A stretch of DNA of 52,495 nt from an uncultured Ruminococcus sp. (GCA_947629455.1 CANRDT010000017.1:1-52495); one strand, 5' to 3'; positions 40,488 to 50,316 are shown, counted from the first letter of the stretch. The notes: generated by a model not told the origin, from the letters alone. Numbers and translations: made by a program.

Positions 40488-41225
40488 TTAATTCGCTATC
40501 ACGGCGACGGTTATGTTGTCCTTTCCGCCTTGTGAATTTGAATGATCTATCAAATCAGATACGGCTTTATCCAGATTTTTTCCGAAAACAAAGTCGTATA
40601 TAATTTTCTCATCGCAGTAGCCCGACATTCCGTCTGAGCAAAGCAGCAGAGTAAAACTGCACTGAGGTTCAAACTCAAAATAATCCACGTCCACGTCAGG
40701 CTCTACCCCGACCGCGCGCGTTATGACGTTTTTCATATGGTGAGTTTTCATTTCCTCCTCGGTTATTGAACCCTGCTCGTAAAGCATACGCACATAGGTA
40801 TGATCGTTGGTGACCTGTTCTATACCCTCTCCCGTCAGCAGATATGCCCGACTGTCGCCGACGCTCACGACATAGCATTTTCTGCCGCACACCAGAGCGG
40901 CGACGCAGGTCGTTCCCATACCGTTCTTGTCTATATCTTCAAGACTTTTTTCGTAAACTATCGTGTTTGCTGCGTGAACTGCGGTAAGCATAAGGTTTCT
41001 TATGCTGTTCGGATCGGCGTCCTCACGGAAATTATCCGCAATTCGGCTGTAGATAGTATTGACCGCCACTTCGCTGGCAACGCCGCCGGACAATGCTCCG
41101 CCCATACCGTCACACACGACGGCAAGAGAGGTGTGATCGTTTAAAAATCCCGCCTTGACGCGATCCTGATTTTCACTTCGTTTGACCCCTATGTCCGTTT
41201 TATATGATAAAAACAAGCAGCTCAC
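40488..41225 (-). CDS. prpC: PP2C-type protein phosphatase PrpC/Stp
   Basis: Dephosphorylates PrkC and its targets. 245 residues with the PPM metal motifs NQDRVKAG, VVCDGMGGALSG, GMGTTCVAAL, VGDSRAYLL, CSDGMSGY and GGKDNITV. Ten bp downstream of rlmN and 44 bp before prkC. Confidence 0.97.
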   Translation of the reverse strand: MSCLFLSYKTDIGVKRSENQDRVKAGFLNDHTSLAVVCDGMGGALSGGVASEVAVNTIYSRIADNFREDADPNSIRNLMLTAVHAANTIVYEKSLEDIDKNGMGTTCVAALVCGRKCYVVSVGDSRAYLLTGEGIEQVTNDHTYVRMLYEQGSITEEEMKTHHMKNVITRAVGVEPDVDVDYFEFEPQCSFTLLLCSDGMSGYCDEKIIYDFVFGKNLDKAVSDLIDHSNSQGGKDNITVAVIAN

Positions 41226-41235
41226 CGCCTTTTCT

Positions 41236-42279
41236 TTATATTTCGTATTCTCTGCGCAGCTGACCGCAGGCGGCGTCTATATCCGCGCCGAGCGTTCGTC
41301 TTACAGTGGCGTTCACACCCAGATCTTCAAGATACTGTCTGAATCTGTTCGCCGCTTTCCTGTCAGAGGTGTAGTTTCTTTCTTTTATTTTATTTATAGG
41401 TATTATATTTACGTGGCAGTTAAAACCGTCAAGCAGCTGTGCAAGCTTTTTTGCGTCGCCGCGCGAGTCGTTATGACCGTCGATAAGCGCGTACTCAAAC
41501 GAGATGCGCCTGCCCGTAACGGAAAAATAATCCCTGCACGCTTTCATAAGCTGCTCTATCGGATATTTTTCGTTTATCGGCATTATCGCGCTGCGGCTCT
41601 CGTTGTCGGAAGCGTGGAGGGATACCGAAAGGGTAAGTCCCAGATCGAGTTCGCCAAGGCGGTATATCATCGGGACGATACCGCAGGTGGAGAGCGAAAC
41701 GTGCCGCAGCGACATATTCGCTCCCTCGGGGCAGCTGAGTATCTTTAGAAAATCCACAACATTGTCAAAGTTGTCAAGCGGTTCGCCTATTCCCATAAGC
41801 ACCACGCCCGAGACCTTTCTGCCGCTGTTTCTTTCCGCCTCGTAAAGCTGCAGCAGTATCTCTGACGGCAGCAGGCTGCGCCTGAATCCCGCTATGGTGG
41901 ACGCACAGAACCTGCAGCCCATTCTGCACCCCACCTGAGTGGATACGCACAGGGTATTTCCGTAGGAATATTCCATAAGGACAGACTCGATATGATTGCC
42001 GTCATCAAGCCCATATAGATATTTTACAGTATTATCGGCAGCAGATTCAAGCCTTTTGCATACAAATAGTGATTTTATACAAAAATTTCTTCCAAGTTTA
42101 TCCCTCAATTGTGCAGATAGATTAGTCATTTTGTCAAAATCCGTTACTCTTTTGACATGAAGCCAGTCGAAGATCTGTTTTGCGCGGAATTTTTTCTCGC
42201 CCAGCTTTTCTATCTCGCCGCAGAGTTCGTCCGGCGTAAGGCTGAGTATGTCTATCCTGCCGTCCTGTGCGGAATATAT
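41236..42279 (-). CDS. rlmN: RlmN, dual-specificity 23S rRNA/tRNA m2A methyltransferase, apparent AUA start
   Basis: Radical SAM enzyme that methylates A2503 of 23S rRNA and A37 of tRNA. Radical SAM motif C-R-M-G-C-R-F-C (CX3CX2C), the methyl-carrying cysteine near the C-terminus (DAACGQLR). The first ATG in frame (42129) would give 297 residues and lack the conserved N-terminal domain. That domain is encoded upstream in frame: DILSLTPDELCGEIEKLGEK, then FRAKQIFDWLHVKRVTDFDK. No ATG, GTG or TTG occurs between the in-frame stop at 42312 and 42129. AGAGGTG (42294-42288) sits 8 nt before an ATA codon at 42279, giving 347 residues, the normal length. Confidence 0.85.
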   Translation of the reverse strand: MYSAQDGRIDILSLTPDELCGEIEKLGEKKFRAKQIFDWLHVKRVTDFDKMTNLSAQLRDKLGRNFCIKSLFVCKRLESAADNTVKYLYGLDDGNHIESVLMEYSYGNTLCVSTQVGCRMGCRFCASTIAGFRRSLLPSEILLQLYEAERNSGRKVSGVVLMGIGEPLDNFDNVVDFLKILSCPEGANMSLRHVSLSTCGIVPMIYRLGELDLGLTLSVSLHASDNESRSAIMPINEKYPIEQLMKACRDYFSVTGRRISFEYALIDGHNDSRGDAKKLAQLLDGFNCHVNIIPINKIKERNYTSDRKAANRFRQYLEDLGVNATVRRTLGADIDAACGQLRREYEI

Positions 42280-42286
42280 CGTAAGA

Positions 42287-43600
42287 TCACCTCTGTTTAT
42301 TGAATACCGCTATGAAAAATCCGTCCGAGCCGAATCTGTCGGGAGTGATAGTGGCGTAACGCCTTTCCCCTCCGAGTATCTCGGGAAGAGCGCCCTTTTC
42401 AAAGTCGGGGTGTTCGCCGAGGAACCTGTCCGCGACCATATCGTTCTCCGCTCTCGAAAGAGTGCAGGTGGAGTAGACCAGTCTTCCTCCCGATCTGACA
42501 TAGCGGCTTGAATTGTCAAGTATTTCGTATTGTATCTGTGGCAGGCGGTCATTTTCCGAGAGCTTTTTATACTTTATCTCCGGCTTGCGGCGTATAACTC
42601 CCAGTCCCGAGCAGGGCACATCGCAAAGCACCCTGTCCGCCTGCGGAATATCTTGTGAAAACACTCTGCCGTTGCCCGTCATGGCGGTCATGTTGTCAAG
42701 TCCGAGCCTGCGCGCGCCGCTTTGGATAAGTCTGACGCGGTTTTCGTGAAGATCGAACGCAAGAAGTCTGCCGCCGCCGTTCATAAGTTCGGCACAGGTG
42801 AAAGCCTTTCCTCCCGGCGCTGAACAAATATCCAGGATCGTTTCGCCCTCTTTCGGATCGAGCGCCCGACAGCAGATCTGGCAGGAGAGATCCTGAACGT
42901 GAAACAGTCCCTCTTTATAACAATCGCTCTGTTCGGGCGAGCCGCTGCCGCTTATCCTTATACAGCAGCCGTCGATGTCGGAAATGACGGCGGTAAAGCC
43001 CTCTTCTTCAAGACGGGCGGCAAGCGATCCGGGAGTTATCCTTAAAGTATTTGTCCTCACCGTGACGGGCGGCTGACCAAGAGAAGTCCCGAGCATTGCC
43101 GCCGCAGCATCGTCGCCGTATTCCTCTTTCCATTTCAGGCAAAGCTCCTGCGGACAGGAATACTGCGCCGAGAGATATTCCGCGCTGCCGGGTTCGCCGA
43201 CGGTCGGTATCTTCTTTCCGCTGCGGATAAAGCCGCGCAGAACGGCATTTATAAACCCCCGAGAAACTCCGCGGAACTCCTTTGCAAGCTTGACGCACTC
43301 ATCGACCGCCGCTCTGTCGGGTACGGAATCCATATAAAGCAGCTGATAGATACCCATTCGCAGTATTCCGAGCGATATGCCGTCGGGCATTTTTTCGGGG
43401 CGGTCAAGTCGGCTCTTTATGATAAGATCGAGCGTGATAAGTCTTTCGAGAACGCCGTAAAAAAGCGCGGTCGCAAATCGCTTGTCCTCTGCGGAAAGTC
43501 CGCTGCACCTGAGTTCCTCATTAAGAAGTATATTTGAGTAGGAGGAGTTTTTTTCCACCCTGTCAAGCAGCCTGAGTACTGTTTTTCTCGCACTGTCCAT
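42287..43600 (-). CDS. rsmB: 16S rRNA m5C967 methyltransferase RsmB
   Basis: 437 residues: N-terminal NusB-like RNA-binding domain (about 1-140) and SAM-dependent methyltransferase with LDICSAPGGKAFTCAELM, the catalytic-site DVPCSGLGVIRRKPEI and LVYSTCTLSRAEND cysteines. Its final codons provide the ribosome binding site of rlmN. Ten bp after fmt. Confidence 0.96.
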   Translation of the reverse strand: MDSARKTVLRLLDRVEKNSSYSNILLNEELRCSGLSAEDKRFATALFYGVLERLITLDLIIKSRLDRPEKMPDGISLGILRMGIYQLLYMDSVPDRAAVDECVKLAKEFRGVSRGFINAVLRGFIRSGKKIPTVGEPGSAEYLSAQYSCPQELCLKWKEEYGDDAAAAMLGTSLGQPPVTVRTNTLRITPGSLAARLEEEGFTAVISDIDGCCIRISGSGSPEQSDCYKEGLFHVQDLSCQICCRALDPKEGETILDICSAPGGKAFTCAELMNGGGRLLAFDLHENRVRLIQSGARRLGLDNMTAMTGNGRVFSQDIPQADRVLCDVPCSGLGVIRRKPEIKYKKLSENDRLPQIQYEILDNSSRYVRSGGRLVYSTCTLSRAENDMVADRFLGEHPDFEKGALPEILGGERRYATITPDRFGSDGFFIAVFNKQR

Positions 43601-43609
43601 AACGGTACG

Positions 43610-44542
43610 TCACCCTAATATCTCGCTGCCGCACAGCGGCTTTCCCCTGAGATAATCCTGCGCACTCATTTTCTTCGAGCCCTCCGCCTGCACCTGAGTA
43701 AATCGGATAACTCCGCTGCCGCAGGCAACGCTGAAGTCCTTGGCGTTTACGATACTTCCGACAGGTCTGCCCGTCGGCTGTGTGGAAACGATCTCGGAGG
43801 AATATATTTTCAGCCGCTTTCCGTTAAGAATGGCGGACGCGCACGGATAGTCCGAAAGTCCGCAGATCTGACGGTGTATCTTCTGTGCTGACTGAGTAAA
43901 ATCTATCGGCGACATATCCTTGGTTATCATATGGGCGTAAGTCGCTTGGGAATCGTCCTGCTTTCGCGGCGTTACGGACGAGCTTTCCAGAGCGGCAAGC
44001 GTTTTTATCAGCAGCGCTGCGCCCATTACGGCAAGCCGTTCAAAAAGCTGCGCCGAAGTCTCGTTTTCACCGATCTGCGTCTGCTCCTGCAAAAGTATAT
44101 CCCCCGTATCAAGACCCTCGCCCATAAGCATAGTGGTTATGCCCGTTATCTTCTCGCCGTCAAGGACAGCTCTCTGTATCGGCGCGGCGCCTCGGTATTT
44201 CGGCAGCAGCGAACCGTGTACGTTCACGCAGCCGAGCGGAGCAATCGAAAGTATCTCGGGGGGAAGTATCTTGCCGTATGCCGCCACGACTATGCAGTCG
44301 GGAGCGATTTCTCTGAGTATTGCGGCGTTTTCTCCGCCGTCGCCGCGAAAGCTGCCGGGCTGATACACTAAAGTATTATGCTCCTCGGCGACCGCCTTTA
44401 CCGGAGAGGGGGCAAGCTTCATTCCCCTGCCCTTCGGCTTGTCCGGCTGAGTAAAGACCGCAGCAACGTCATATCCCGAATCGTACAGCGCGTTCAATGT
44501 CGGAACGGCAAAATCGGGCGTGCCCATAAAAACGATCTTCAA
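43610..44542 (-). CDS. fmt: Methionyl-tRNA formyltransferase
   Basis: Formylates initiator Met-tRNA. 310 residues; MGTPDFAVPTLNAL, the folate-site VNVHGSLLPKYRGAAPIQRA with N-x-H, and the C-terminal OB-like domain (IYSSEIV ... GKPLCG). Directly follows def (4 bp), its functional partner. Confidence 0.97.
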   Translation of the reverse strand: MKIVFMGTPDFAVPTLNALYDSGYDVAAVFTQPDKPKGRGMKLAPSPVKAVAEEHNTLVYQPGSFRGDGGENAAILREIAPDCIVVAAYGKILPPEILSIAPLGCVNVHGSLLPKYRGAAPIQRAVLDGEKITGITTMLMGEGLDTGDILLQEQTQIGENETSAQLFERLAVMGAALLIKTLAALESSSVTPRKQDDSQATYAHMITKDMSPIDFTQSAQKIHRQICGLSDYPCASAILNGKRLKIYSSEIVSTQPTGRPVGSIVNAKDFSVACGSGVIRFTQVQAEGSKKMSAQDYLRGKPLCGSEILG

Positions 44543-44545
44543 AGC

Positions 44546-45049
44546 TTATTTCCCCTTTTTCCTGTTTTTCCTGCCGCTGTCGGCGTTTTCCTGATCGACG
44601 TCTACAAACTCGATCACCTTTTCAAGGAACAAATGACCGTCAAGATGTTCAAGCTCATGGCACACCGCCTGAGCGAACAGCTCGGAAACTTCCTTTTCGT
44701 ACCACTCGCCGCTGCGGTCCTGCGCTCTGAACTTCACCGTCATCGGGCGGATAGTGTATCCCCATTCTCCGGGACAGGAAAGGCAGCCCTCGAGCACCTT
44801 ATGCGTTTCGGAGGATACCTCGACGATCTCGGGATTTATAAGCTCGTAAAGACCCTCGCCCGCGTTTATGACGACAAGTCTTCTGAGTATTCCCACCTGA
44901 GGAGCGGCAAGTCCCACGCCCTCGGCTTTTTCGAGAGTCTGCGCCATATCGTCAAGCAGCGTGATAAGTCTTTCGTCAAATTTCTCCACCGGCTTGCAGA
45001 CCTTATGGAGCGTTTCATCTCTCTTGTTAAGTATATTCCTTATAGCCAT
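44546..45049 (-). CDS. def: Peptide deformylase
   Basis: Removes the N-formyl group from new proteins. 167 residues; motif 1 GVGLAAPQVG, motif 2 EGCLSCPG, motif 3 VCHELEHLDGHLF (Fe/Zn ligands Cys, His, His). The ATG at 45049 has AAAGGA upstream and gives MAIRNILNK; the in-frame start at 45070 would add seven residues. Confidence 0.97.
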   Translation of the reverse strand: MAIRNILNKRDETLHKVCKPVEKFDERLITLLDDMAQTLEKAEGVGLAAPQVGILRRLVVINAGEGLYELINPEIVEVSSETHKVLEGCLSCPGEWGYTIRPMTVKFRAQDRSGEWYEKEVSELFAQAVCHELEHLDGHLFLEKVIEFVDVDQENADSGRKNRKKGK

Positions 45050-45066
45050 AAGATTATTCCTTTCCG

Positions 45067-47532
45067 TCACAGACCGATGTCGCCGTTTATATCGGCGTAT
45101 ATACTCACTCTGACAAGATCCTTGTTTTTATAAAAGCGTATGAGCATTTGTGAGATAACGCTGCGGAATTCCCGACAGCTGCGGCATTTGAGTATAAGTC
45201 TGTACCTGTATTTATTATTTATTCTTCCGAAAGTGCAGGGAGCGGGTCCGAGCGCTCTCAGCGGTATTTCTATATTATTTTCGCGGATATATCGGCTCAT
45301 TTCCTCAGCAAACCATTCAGATGCCTCTATCGCCTTGCTTTCAAGCTCGCTTGAAAATCCCACGACACATATATCGCAAAAGGGCGGATACATAAGCGAT
45401 CTTCTTAGCGCGATCTCCTGATTATAAAATTCGTCATAATCCTGCGCCGCCGCAAGATTGAGCACATAGTGATCGGGAACATACGTCTGCAAGCAGGCAT
45501 AGCCCGGCTTTTGTCCTCTGCCGCTGCGCCCCGCGACCTGCGTGATGAGCGAAAAAGTCCTCTCATAGCTGCGGAAGTCCCCCGTAAACAGCGCTTTATC
45601 CAGCGACACCACGCCCACCAGCGTCACATCGGGAAAATTAAGTCCCTTTGCGATCATCTGCGTACCAAGCATAATATCGTATTTTCCGTTTTCAAAATCC
45701 CTGAAATTTTCTTCATAGGAATATCTTGAATAGGTCGTATCCGCGTCCATTCTGAGAAGTCTTGCGTTCGGGAAATGCTCGGCAAGCTCTTCTTCGATAC
45801 GCTGAGTACCTATGCCGCTGCGGCGCAAATGATCCGAACCGCACACGGGACATTTATCGGTATCGTTCATCGTAAAGCCGCAGTAGTGGCACATAAGCTT
45901 GTTGTTTTTCTTGTGATATGTCAGCGGTATTCCGCATTTCGGGCAGGACAGCGCGCTCTTGCAGTCAAGACAGGTGATACAGGTGGAAAATCCTCTGCGA
46001 TTAAGAAGAAGTATGACCTGTTCCTTTCTGTCAAGCGTTTCGCCGATACGGTCGAGCAGTCTGCGGCTGAATATCCGATCGTTCTCCTCCTGCTGCATAT
46101 CTATTATCTCCACCTGCGGCAGCACCGCGTCCGCATAGCGGCTCTTCATTTCAAACAGGCTGAACCTGCCGTTCTTTGCAAAGTAAAAGGTTTCAAGCGA
46201 CGGAGTAGCCGACGCCATTACCAATACGCATTTACTGTATCCGCACCGCTGTATGGCGACGTCCCTTGCGTGGTATCTGGGGGAGGATTCGGATTTGTAG
46301 CTGTGTTCCCCCTCCTCGTCCATTATTATTATACCCAGATCTCCGAAAGGCGCAAACACCGCGCTGCGCGTACCTACGACTATCTTCGCCTCTCCGCGTT
46401 TTATGCGTTTGAACTCGTCCGTTCTCTGTCCGAGAGAAAGCGACGAATGGAGCACCGCGACGCAGCTGCCGAAATAAGTCCTGAACCTGCTCACCATCTG
46501 CGGAGTGAGAGAGATCTCAGGCACGAGCATAAGCGCCGATCTTCCCCGTTTCACTACTGAATCTATCAGTCTGAAAAACACCGCCGTCTTTCCGCTGCCC
46601 GTAACGCCGTAAAGCAAAGCGCCTGCCGCCTTACCCGAATCTATCAGCCGCGAGATACCCTCAAACGCCTGCTGCTGTTCATCATTAAGTATTATATCTT
46701 CGGGATCTTTTTTCTGCTGCGGCTCAGTTTGTACGCTCCTCATAACTTCGTTTTTAAACTCGGTAAGCAGCCCTTTTTTCACCATACGGCTTATCAGCGA
46801 GGGGGTGCTGCTCGTCATATAGCATATCTCCCTGACCGACGCCGAATCACATTCCTGCAGCAGTTCGGCGACCTGTTTCTGTCTGGCGGTAAGCGTCACC
46901 GCTCTCCCTGCCGCCGTCTCCGAAATAAAATAATCGGAAAGCCTTACCATTTTTACCGTTTCGTCGCCTACGCGGCGTTTAAGGCTGCCGCTTTCCTCGA
47001 TATATCCCTTGTCAATAAGTCCGCCGACCAGTTTTTTCAGACGTGCGTCCGCGGCAAGATCAAGATGATCGTCTATCTCGCGCTGGTTCTTTGCGCCGCG
47101 CATAAAATTTATTATATTCAGCTCCGCCGGCTCAAGCTCCCCGTCCGGCAGGAGGGTATTCGCAAGCGTAAAATGACGGCTGAAACTGTAGCCGAATCCT
47201 GTGGGGATAACGGTACGGTACGCGTCAAAAAAAGTGCAGAAAGTATTTTCCTTCAGCCAGAAAATTATCCTCAGCATCTCAGCGGTAAGCAGCGGTTCGG
47301 TATCTATCAGCTTTGCTATCGGTTTGAGCTTTTCGTTAAACTCGGTGGACTCATATATCCTCGTGACAAAGCCTATCGACTGTCTGTTCGCGCTGCCGAA
47401 AGGGACTAAAACCCTCGCGCCTGCCTTTATATCCGTTTTAAGCTCTTCGGGAACGATGTAACTGTATTCGCTGTCAAAGCTGTATGCTGCGCGCGAAACA
47501 GCGACTTTAGCCACAAGAAACACGCCGCGCAT
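45067..47532 (-). CDS. priA: Primosomal replication helicase PriA
   Basis: Restarts stalled replication forks. 821 residues: N-terminal DNA-binding domains, helicase with Walker A LLYGVTGSGKTAVF and Walker B-type IIMDEEGEHSYKSE (DEEG in place of the more usual DEEH), eight zinc cysteines in CITCLDCKSALSCPKC and later CHYCGF/CPVCGSD, and ATPase motif QVAGRSGRGQKPG. AGGTG lies 9 nt before the ATG at 47532, within the end of rpoZ. Confidence 0.97.
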   Translation of the reverse strand: MRGVFLVAKVAVSRAAYSFDSEYSYIVPEELKTDIKAGARVLVPFGSANRQSIGFVTRIYESTEFNEKLKPIAKLIDTEPLLTAEMLRIIFWLKENTFCTFFDAYRTVIPTGFGYSFSRHFTLANTLLPDGELEPAELNIINFMRGAKNQREIDDHLDLAADARLKKLVGGLIDKGYIEESGSLKRRVGDETVKMVRLSDYFISETAAGRAVTLTARQKQVAELLQECDSASVREICYMTSSTPSLISRMVKKGLLTEFKNEVMRSVQTEPQQKKDPEDIILNDEQQQAFEGISRLIDSGKAAGALLYGVTGSGKTAVFFRLIDSVVKRGRSALMLVPEISLTPQMVSRFRTYFGSCVAVLHSSLSLGQRTDEFKRIKRGEAKIVVGTRSAVFAPFGDLGIIIMDEEGEHSYKSESSPRYHARDVAIQRCGYSKCVLVMASATPSLETFYFAKNGRFSLFEMKSRYADAVLPQVEIIDMQQEENDRIFSRRLLDRIGETLDRKEQVILLLNRRGFSTCITCLDCKSALSCPKCGIPLTYHKKNNKLMCHYCGFTMNDTDKCPVCGSDHLRRSGIGTQRIEEELAEHFPNARLLRMDADTTYSRYSYEENFRDFENGKYDIMLGTQMIAKGLNFPDVTLVGVVSLDKALFTGDFRSYERTFSLITQVAGRSGRGQKPGYACLQTYVPDHYVLNLAAAQDYDEFYNQEIALRRSLMYPPFCDICVVGFSSELESKAIEASEWFAEEMSRYIRENNIEIPLRALGPAPCTFGRINNKYRYRLILKCRSCREFRSVISQMLIRFYKNKDLVRVSIYADINGDIGL

Positions 47533-47545
47533 ATTTCAGAGCACC

Positions 47546-47752
47546 TCAGCTTCTGAGCGTGGGATCTTCTATAAGTCTGTATTCTCCCGACGCAAATTCA
47601 TCGACCGCCATCTTGACCGGTTTTTCATTCAGAACGGTCTTTTCCTCCTGCGCGGTGTCGCTTATCTGTCTCGCCCTCTTTGCGACCGCGATCACCAATG
47701 AATAATAGCTCTCGTTATTTTTGAGTATCTGCACAACTGCTGGTCTAAGCAT
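47546..47752 (-). CDS. rpoZ: RNA polymerase omega subunit
   Basis: 68 residues. [28 protein letters not shown] matches the omega core, including the K-R-A-R-Q segment. The ATG at 47752 has GAGGTG 7 nt upstream; it overlaps the end of gmk by 8 bp. Order gmk-rpoZ-priA is the usual Firmicutes one. Confidence 0.94.
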   Translation of the reverse strand: MLRPAVVQILKNNESYYSLVIAVAKRARQISDTAQEEKTVLNEKPVKMAVDEFASGEYRLIEDPTLRS

Positions 47753-48365
47753 TTTCAAGCACCTCGTTTATCATTTTCTTTACGTCCGTATTCGCGGCTC
47801 TGAATCTTTCCGCGCCGCCGTCAAGCACCGCCGTGAAATCGGCGACCGCCTCTTCAAGCGCGTCGTTCATAATAACGTAGTCGTAATCGACGGCTTTCGC
47901 TATCTCTGCCGCCGCCTGCGCAACTCTTTTGCGTATAACTTCCTCCGGCTCGGTATTTCTCTTGTGCAGCCGTCTGTCAAGTTCCGCCACAGACGGGGGA
48001 AGTATAAATATCAGCACCGCCTCGGGCATAGCCTTCTTTACCTGAAAGGCTCCGTCCGTTTCTATCTCCAGTACGACATTTCTGCCCTGCGCGAGATTCT
48101 CCCTCACGGGAGCGGCGGGCGTGCCGTAGGAATGGTCCGCATAGCAGGCATATTCAAGAAACTCGTTGTTTTCTATCATTTCGCCGAATTTACTGTCGCT
48201 TATATAGTGATAGTCTATATCCTCGCGTTCGCCCGGGCGCGGTTTTCTCGTCGTGCAGGAAACGGAATAGAACACTTCCCTGTCCCTGAACACTTCGGAG
48301 AGGATAGTCCCCTTTCCGCAGCCTGACGGAGCGGACACCACAAGAAGTCTCGGCTTTTCAGACAT
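47745..48365 (-). CDS. gmk: Guanylate kinase
   Basis: GMP to GDP phosphorylation. 206 residues; P-loop [15 protein letters not shown]-site [19 protein letters not shown] and lid [10 protein letters not shown]. The start at 48365 has AGGAGG 9 nt upstream; upstream ATGs lie within remA. It overlaps remA by 8 bp. Confidence 0.96.
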   Translation of the reverse strand: MSEKPRLLVVSAPSGCGKGTILSEVFRDREVFYSVSCTTRKPRPGEREDIDYHYISDSKFGEMIENNEFLEYACYADHSYGTPAAPVRENLAQGRNVVLEIETDGAFQVKKAMPEAVLIFILPPSVAELDRRLHKRNTEPEEVIRKRVAQAAAEIAKAVDYDYVIMNDALEEAVADFTAVLDGGAERFRAANTDVKKMINEVLENA

Positions 48366-48609
48366 CTTCCTCATCCTCCTGTTCAAATCTTCCTCCCACC
48401 GTTTCGGGAGCGACGGCGGAAAGCACAACGTGGTCGCTGTCCATAATAAGCACCGTTCTCGTGCGTCTGCCGCAGGTCGCGTCTATGAGAGTACCCTTAT
48501 CCCTCGCCTCCTGGATTATCCTCTTTATGGGAGCGGACTCGGGAGTTACCAGCGCTATGAGCCTTGCCGAAGAAACCATATTTCCAAAACCTATATTGAT
48601 AAGCTGCAT
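48358..48609 (-). CDS. remA: RemA-family (DUF370) DNA-binding regulator
   Basis: 83 residues; [20 protein letters not shown] and [23 protein letters not shown] are the conserved parts. In B. subtilis RemA activates matrix and osmoprotection operons as a ring-shaped DNA-binding oligomer; here only the family is certain. Between yicC and gmk, the usual place. Confidence 0.93.
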   Translation of the reverse strand: MQLINIGFGNMVSSARLIALVTPESAPIKRIIQEARDKGTLIDATCGRRTRTVLIMDSDHVVLSAVAPETVGGRFEQEDEEDV

Positions 48610-48623
48610 AGATCTTCCCTCTC

Positions 48624-49502
48624 CTATTCGACATTCTGTACCTGTTCCCTGATCTTTTCAAGCTCGGCTTTCATTTGCACGACCATATCCGTTATGGCGA
48701 GATCCTGACATTTTGAGCCGGTGGTGTTTATTTCGCGGTTCATTTCCTGAACGAGAAAATCAAGTCTTCTGCCGACCGGTTCGGACGATCTTATCAGCTC
48801 CCTGAACTGGGATATGTGGCTCTTTAGCCTTACCGTTTCCTCATCGACCGCTATCTTATCGGCAAATATCGCCGCCTCGGTGAGTATGCGCTGTTCGTCT
48901 ATCGTCTTATCCTGCAAAAGCTCCGACAGCTTGTCGTAAAGTCTTTTGCGGTACGCCGTCACCTGCTGCGGAGAAAGCTCCTCCACCTTTGCGACTGTAG
49001 CCTCTATGGAATCAAGCCTTGAAGATATATCCTCATACATCTTTTCTCCCTCGGCGGTGCGCATCGCGACGAATCTTTCAAGCGCCGCGTCTGCCGCCTG
49101 CTTTACCTGCGACCAGATCTCTTCCTCGTCGTCCTCCGACTTCACTATCGTGAATATATCGGAAAAACGGGTAAGATCGGACAGTTTGAGATCGTCCTCC
49201 ACGCCGAGCTCCTGCGCCGCTCCTCTGAGAGCACAGAGATACCCTGCCGCAAGCGGTCGGTTGATTTCAATATCGGCGTTTATCCCCTCCTGATTATGAA
49301 TGACCACCGAAACCTCGATCTTGCCGCGCGAGATAGCGCTCTGCACAAAGGCTTTCAGCTTTTCGTCCAGATAACCGTAAGCTCTGGGCGTTCTTGCGCT
49401 GAAATCAAAAAACCTGTGATTCACCGAGCGTATCTCGACAACGATCTCGCGCCCTGCAATGACAGTGCGCTCCCTGCCGAATCCCGTCATACTCTTTATC
49501 AT
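48624..49502 (-). CDS. yicC: YicC/YloC family endoribonuclease
   Basis: 292 residues. The N-terminus [10 protein letters not shown] and C-terminal [21 protein letters not shown] are diagnostic. YicC-family proteins have endoribonuclease activity on RNA in E. coli and B. subtilis. First gene of the long run to spoVM, with a promoter at 49580-49608. Confidence 0.95.
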   Translation of the reverse strand: MIKSMTGFGRERTVIAGREIVVEIRSVNHRFFDFSARTPRAYGYLDEKLKAFVQSAISRGKIEVSVVIHNQEGINADIEINRPLAAGYLCALRGAAQELGVEDDLKLSDLTRFSDIFTIVKSEDDEEEIWSQVKQAADAALERFVAMRTAEGEKMYEDISSRLDSIEATVAKVEELSPQQVTAYRKRLYDKLSELLQDKTIDEQRILTEAAIFADKIAVDEETVRLKSHISQFRELIRSSEPVGRRLDFLVQEMNREINTTGSKCQDLAITDMVVQMKAELEKIREQVQNVE

Positions 49503-49579
49503 TCAAAGTTTTCCTTTCACTATCACTATATCTTTTATACGCCCCGTCCCCAACACCGGCGCATAGATCCTTTCATATC

Positions 49580-49608
49580 ATTATATCATTTTTCTCACTT
49601 TATAGCAA
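49580..49608 (-). promoter_or_regulatory. Promoter upstream of yicC, probable start of the 14-gene run
   Basis: Minus strand TTGCTA (49608-49603), 17-nt spacer, TATAAT (49585-49580), about 80 bp before yicC. I see no intrinsic terminator between it and the one after spoVM at 36537. Confidence 0.75.
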
Positions 49609-49637
49609 GCTTTCGTAATACAATGTTAAAATATATT

Positions 49638-50294
49638 TTACGCGTTATTGTTAATTGCGCTGAATATCTCGGTAAGCGACTTTCCCACCCAAACGTTCGG
49701 ATATTTCATAAGCTCCTCTGCGGAGGTAGAGCCCGTCGCCGTTGCGGCAAAATCCACCCCTGCCGCCATAGCCGTCTGCGCGTCGATATAGCTGTCGCCC
49801 ACATACAAAGCCTGCTCCTTTGAAACGCCGAGCCGCCGTATCATCATAAGAAGTCCCGACGGGTCGGGCTTTGCCGCGCCGACGTCCTCCGCGCCGATTA
49901 TCTCGTCGACGGGCAGACTTCCTATCTTCATCTCAAACGATTCTACTATCCTGTACCGCAGCTTTGTTGACAATATCCCGACCTTGACGCCCGCTCCGCG
50001 CAGTCCCTCGAGTATGCGCAGGGTATCATCATAAAAATAAGTCTGAGCCGACATCACCTCGTCCGCCTTGCGGGTATATTCCTCGCGCATCTGCTCGCGC
50101 AGTGGATTGTTCTTTATGCCGGTAAGCACGTCAAATCCGTCCACCAGAGTAAGACCGATAGTCTTATAGATCGTCAGATCGTCGGGTATGGGGCAGCCGA
50201 ATTTTTCAAGAGTATGCTTGAAACATATAAGTATTCCCGGTGAGGAATCCGCAAGAGTAAGATCGAAATCAAATATACAAGCCTTGTACTTCAT
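49638..50294 (-). CDS. HAD-superfamily phosphatase (Gph/PpaX-like)
   Basis: 218 residues, HAD subclass IA. Motif I CIFDFDLTLADSS (note D-F-D-L-T rather than D-x-D-G-T), motif II KVGILSTKL, motif III/IV KPDPSGLLMMI and YVGDSYIDAQTA. Could be a phosphoglycolate or pyrophosphate phosphatase; the substrate cannot be told. 22 bp after glmS on the same strand. Confidence 0.9.
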   Translation of the reverse strand: MKYKACIFDFDLTLADSSPGILICFKHTLEKFGCPIPDDLTIYKTIGLTLVDGFDVLTGIKNNPLREQMREEYTRKADEVMSAQTYFYDDTLRILEGLRGAGVKVGILSTKLRYRIVESFEMKIGSLPVDEIIGAEDVGAAKPDPSGLLMMIRRLGVSKEQALYVGDSYIDAQTAMAAGVDFAATATGSTSAEELMKYPNVWVGKSLTEIFSAINNNA

Positions 50295-50316
50295 TTAAAC
50301 ATTTCCTTTCGGGGTA

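Noticed and set aside
46300-46340. PriA with DEEG instead of DEEH as a possibly inactive helicase
   Set aside because: The surrounding motif is intact and a residue other than His at this place (for example DEEQEH, from memory) is not rare in clostridial PriA, so I do not treat it as a defect.
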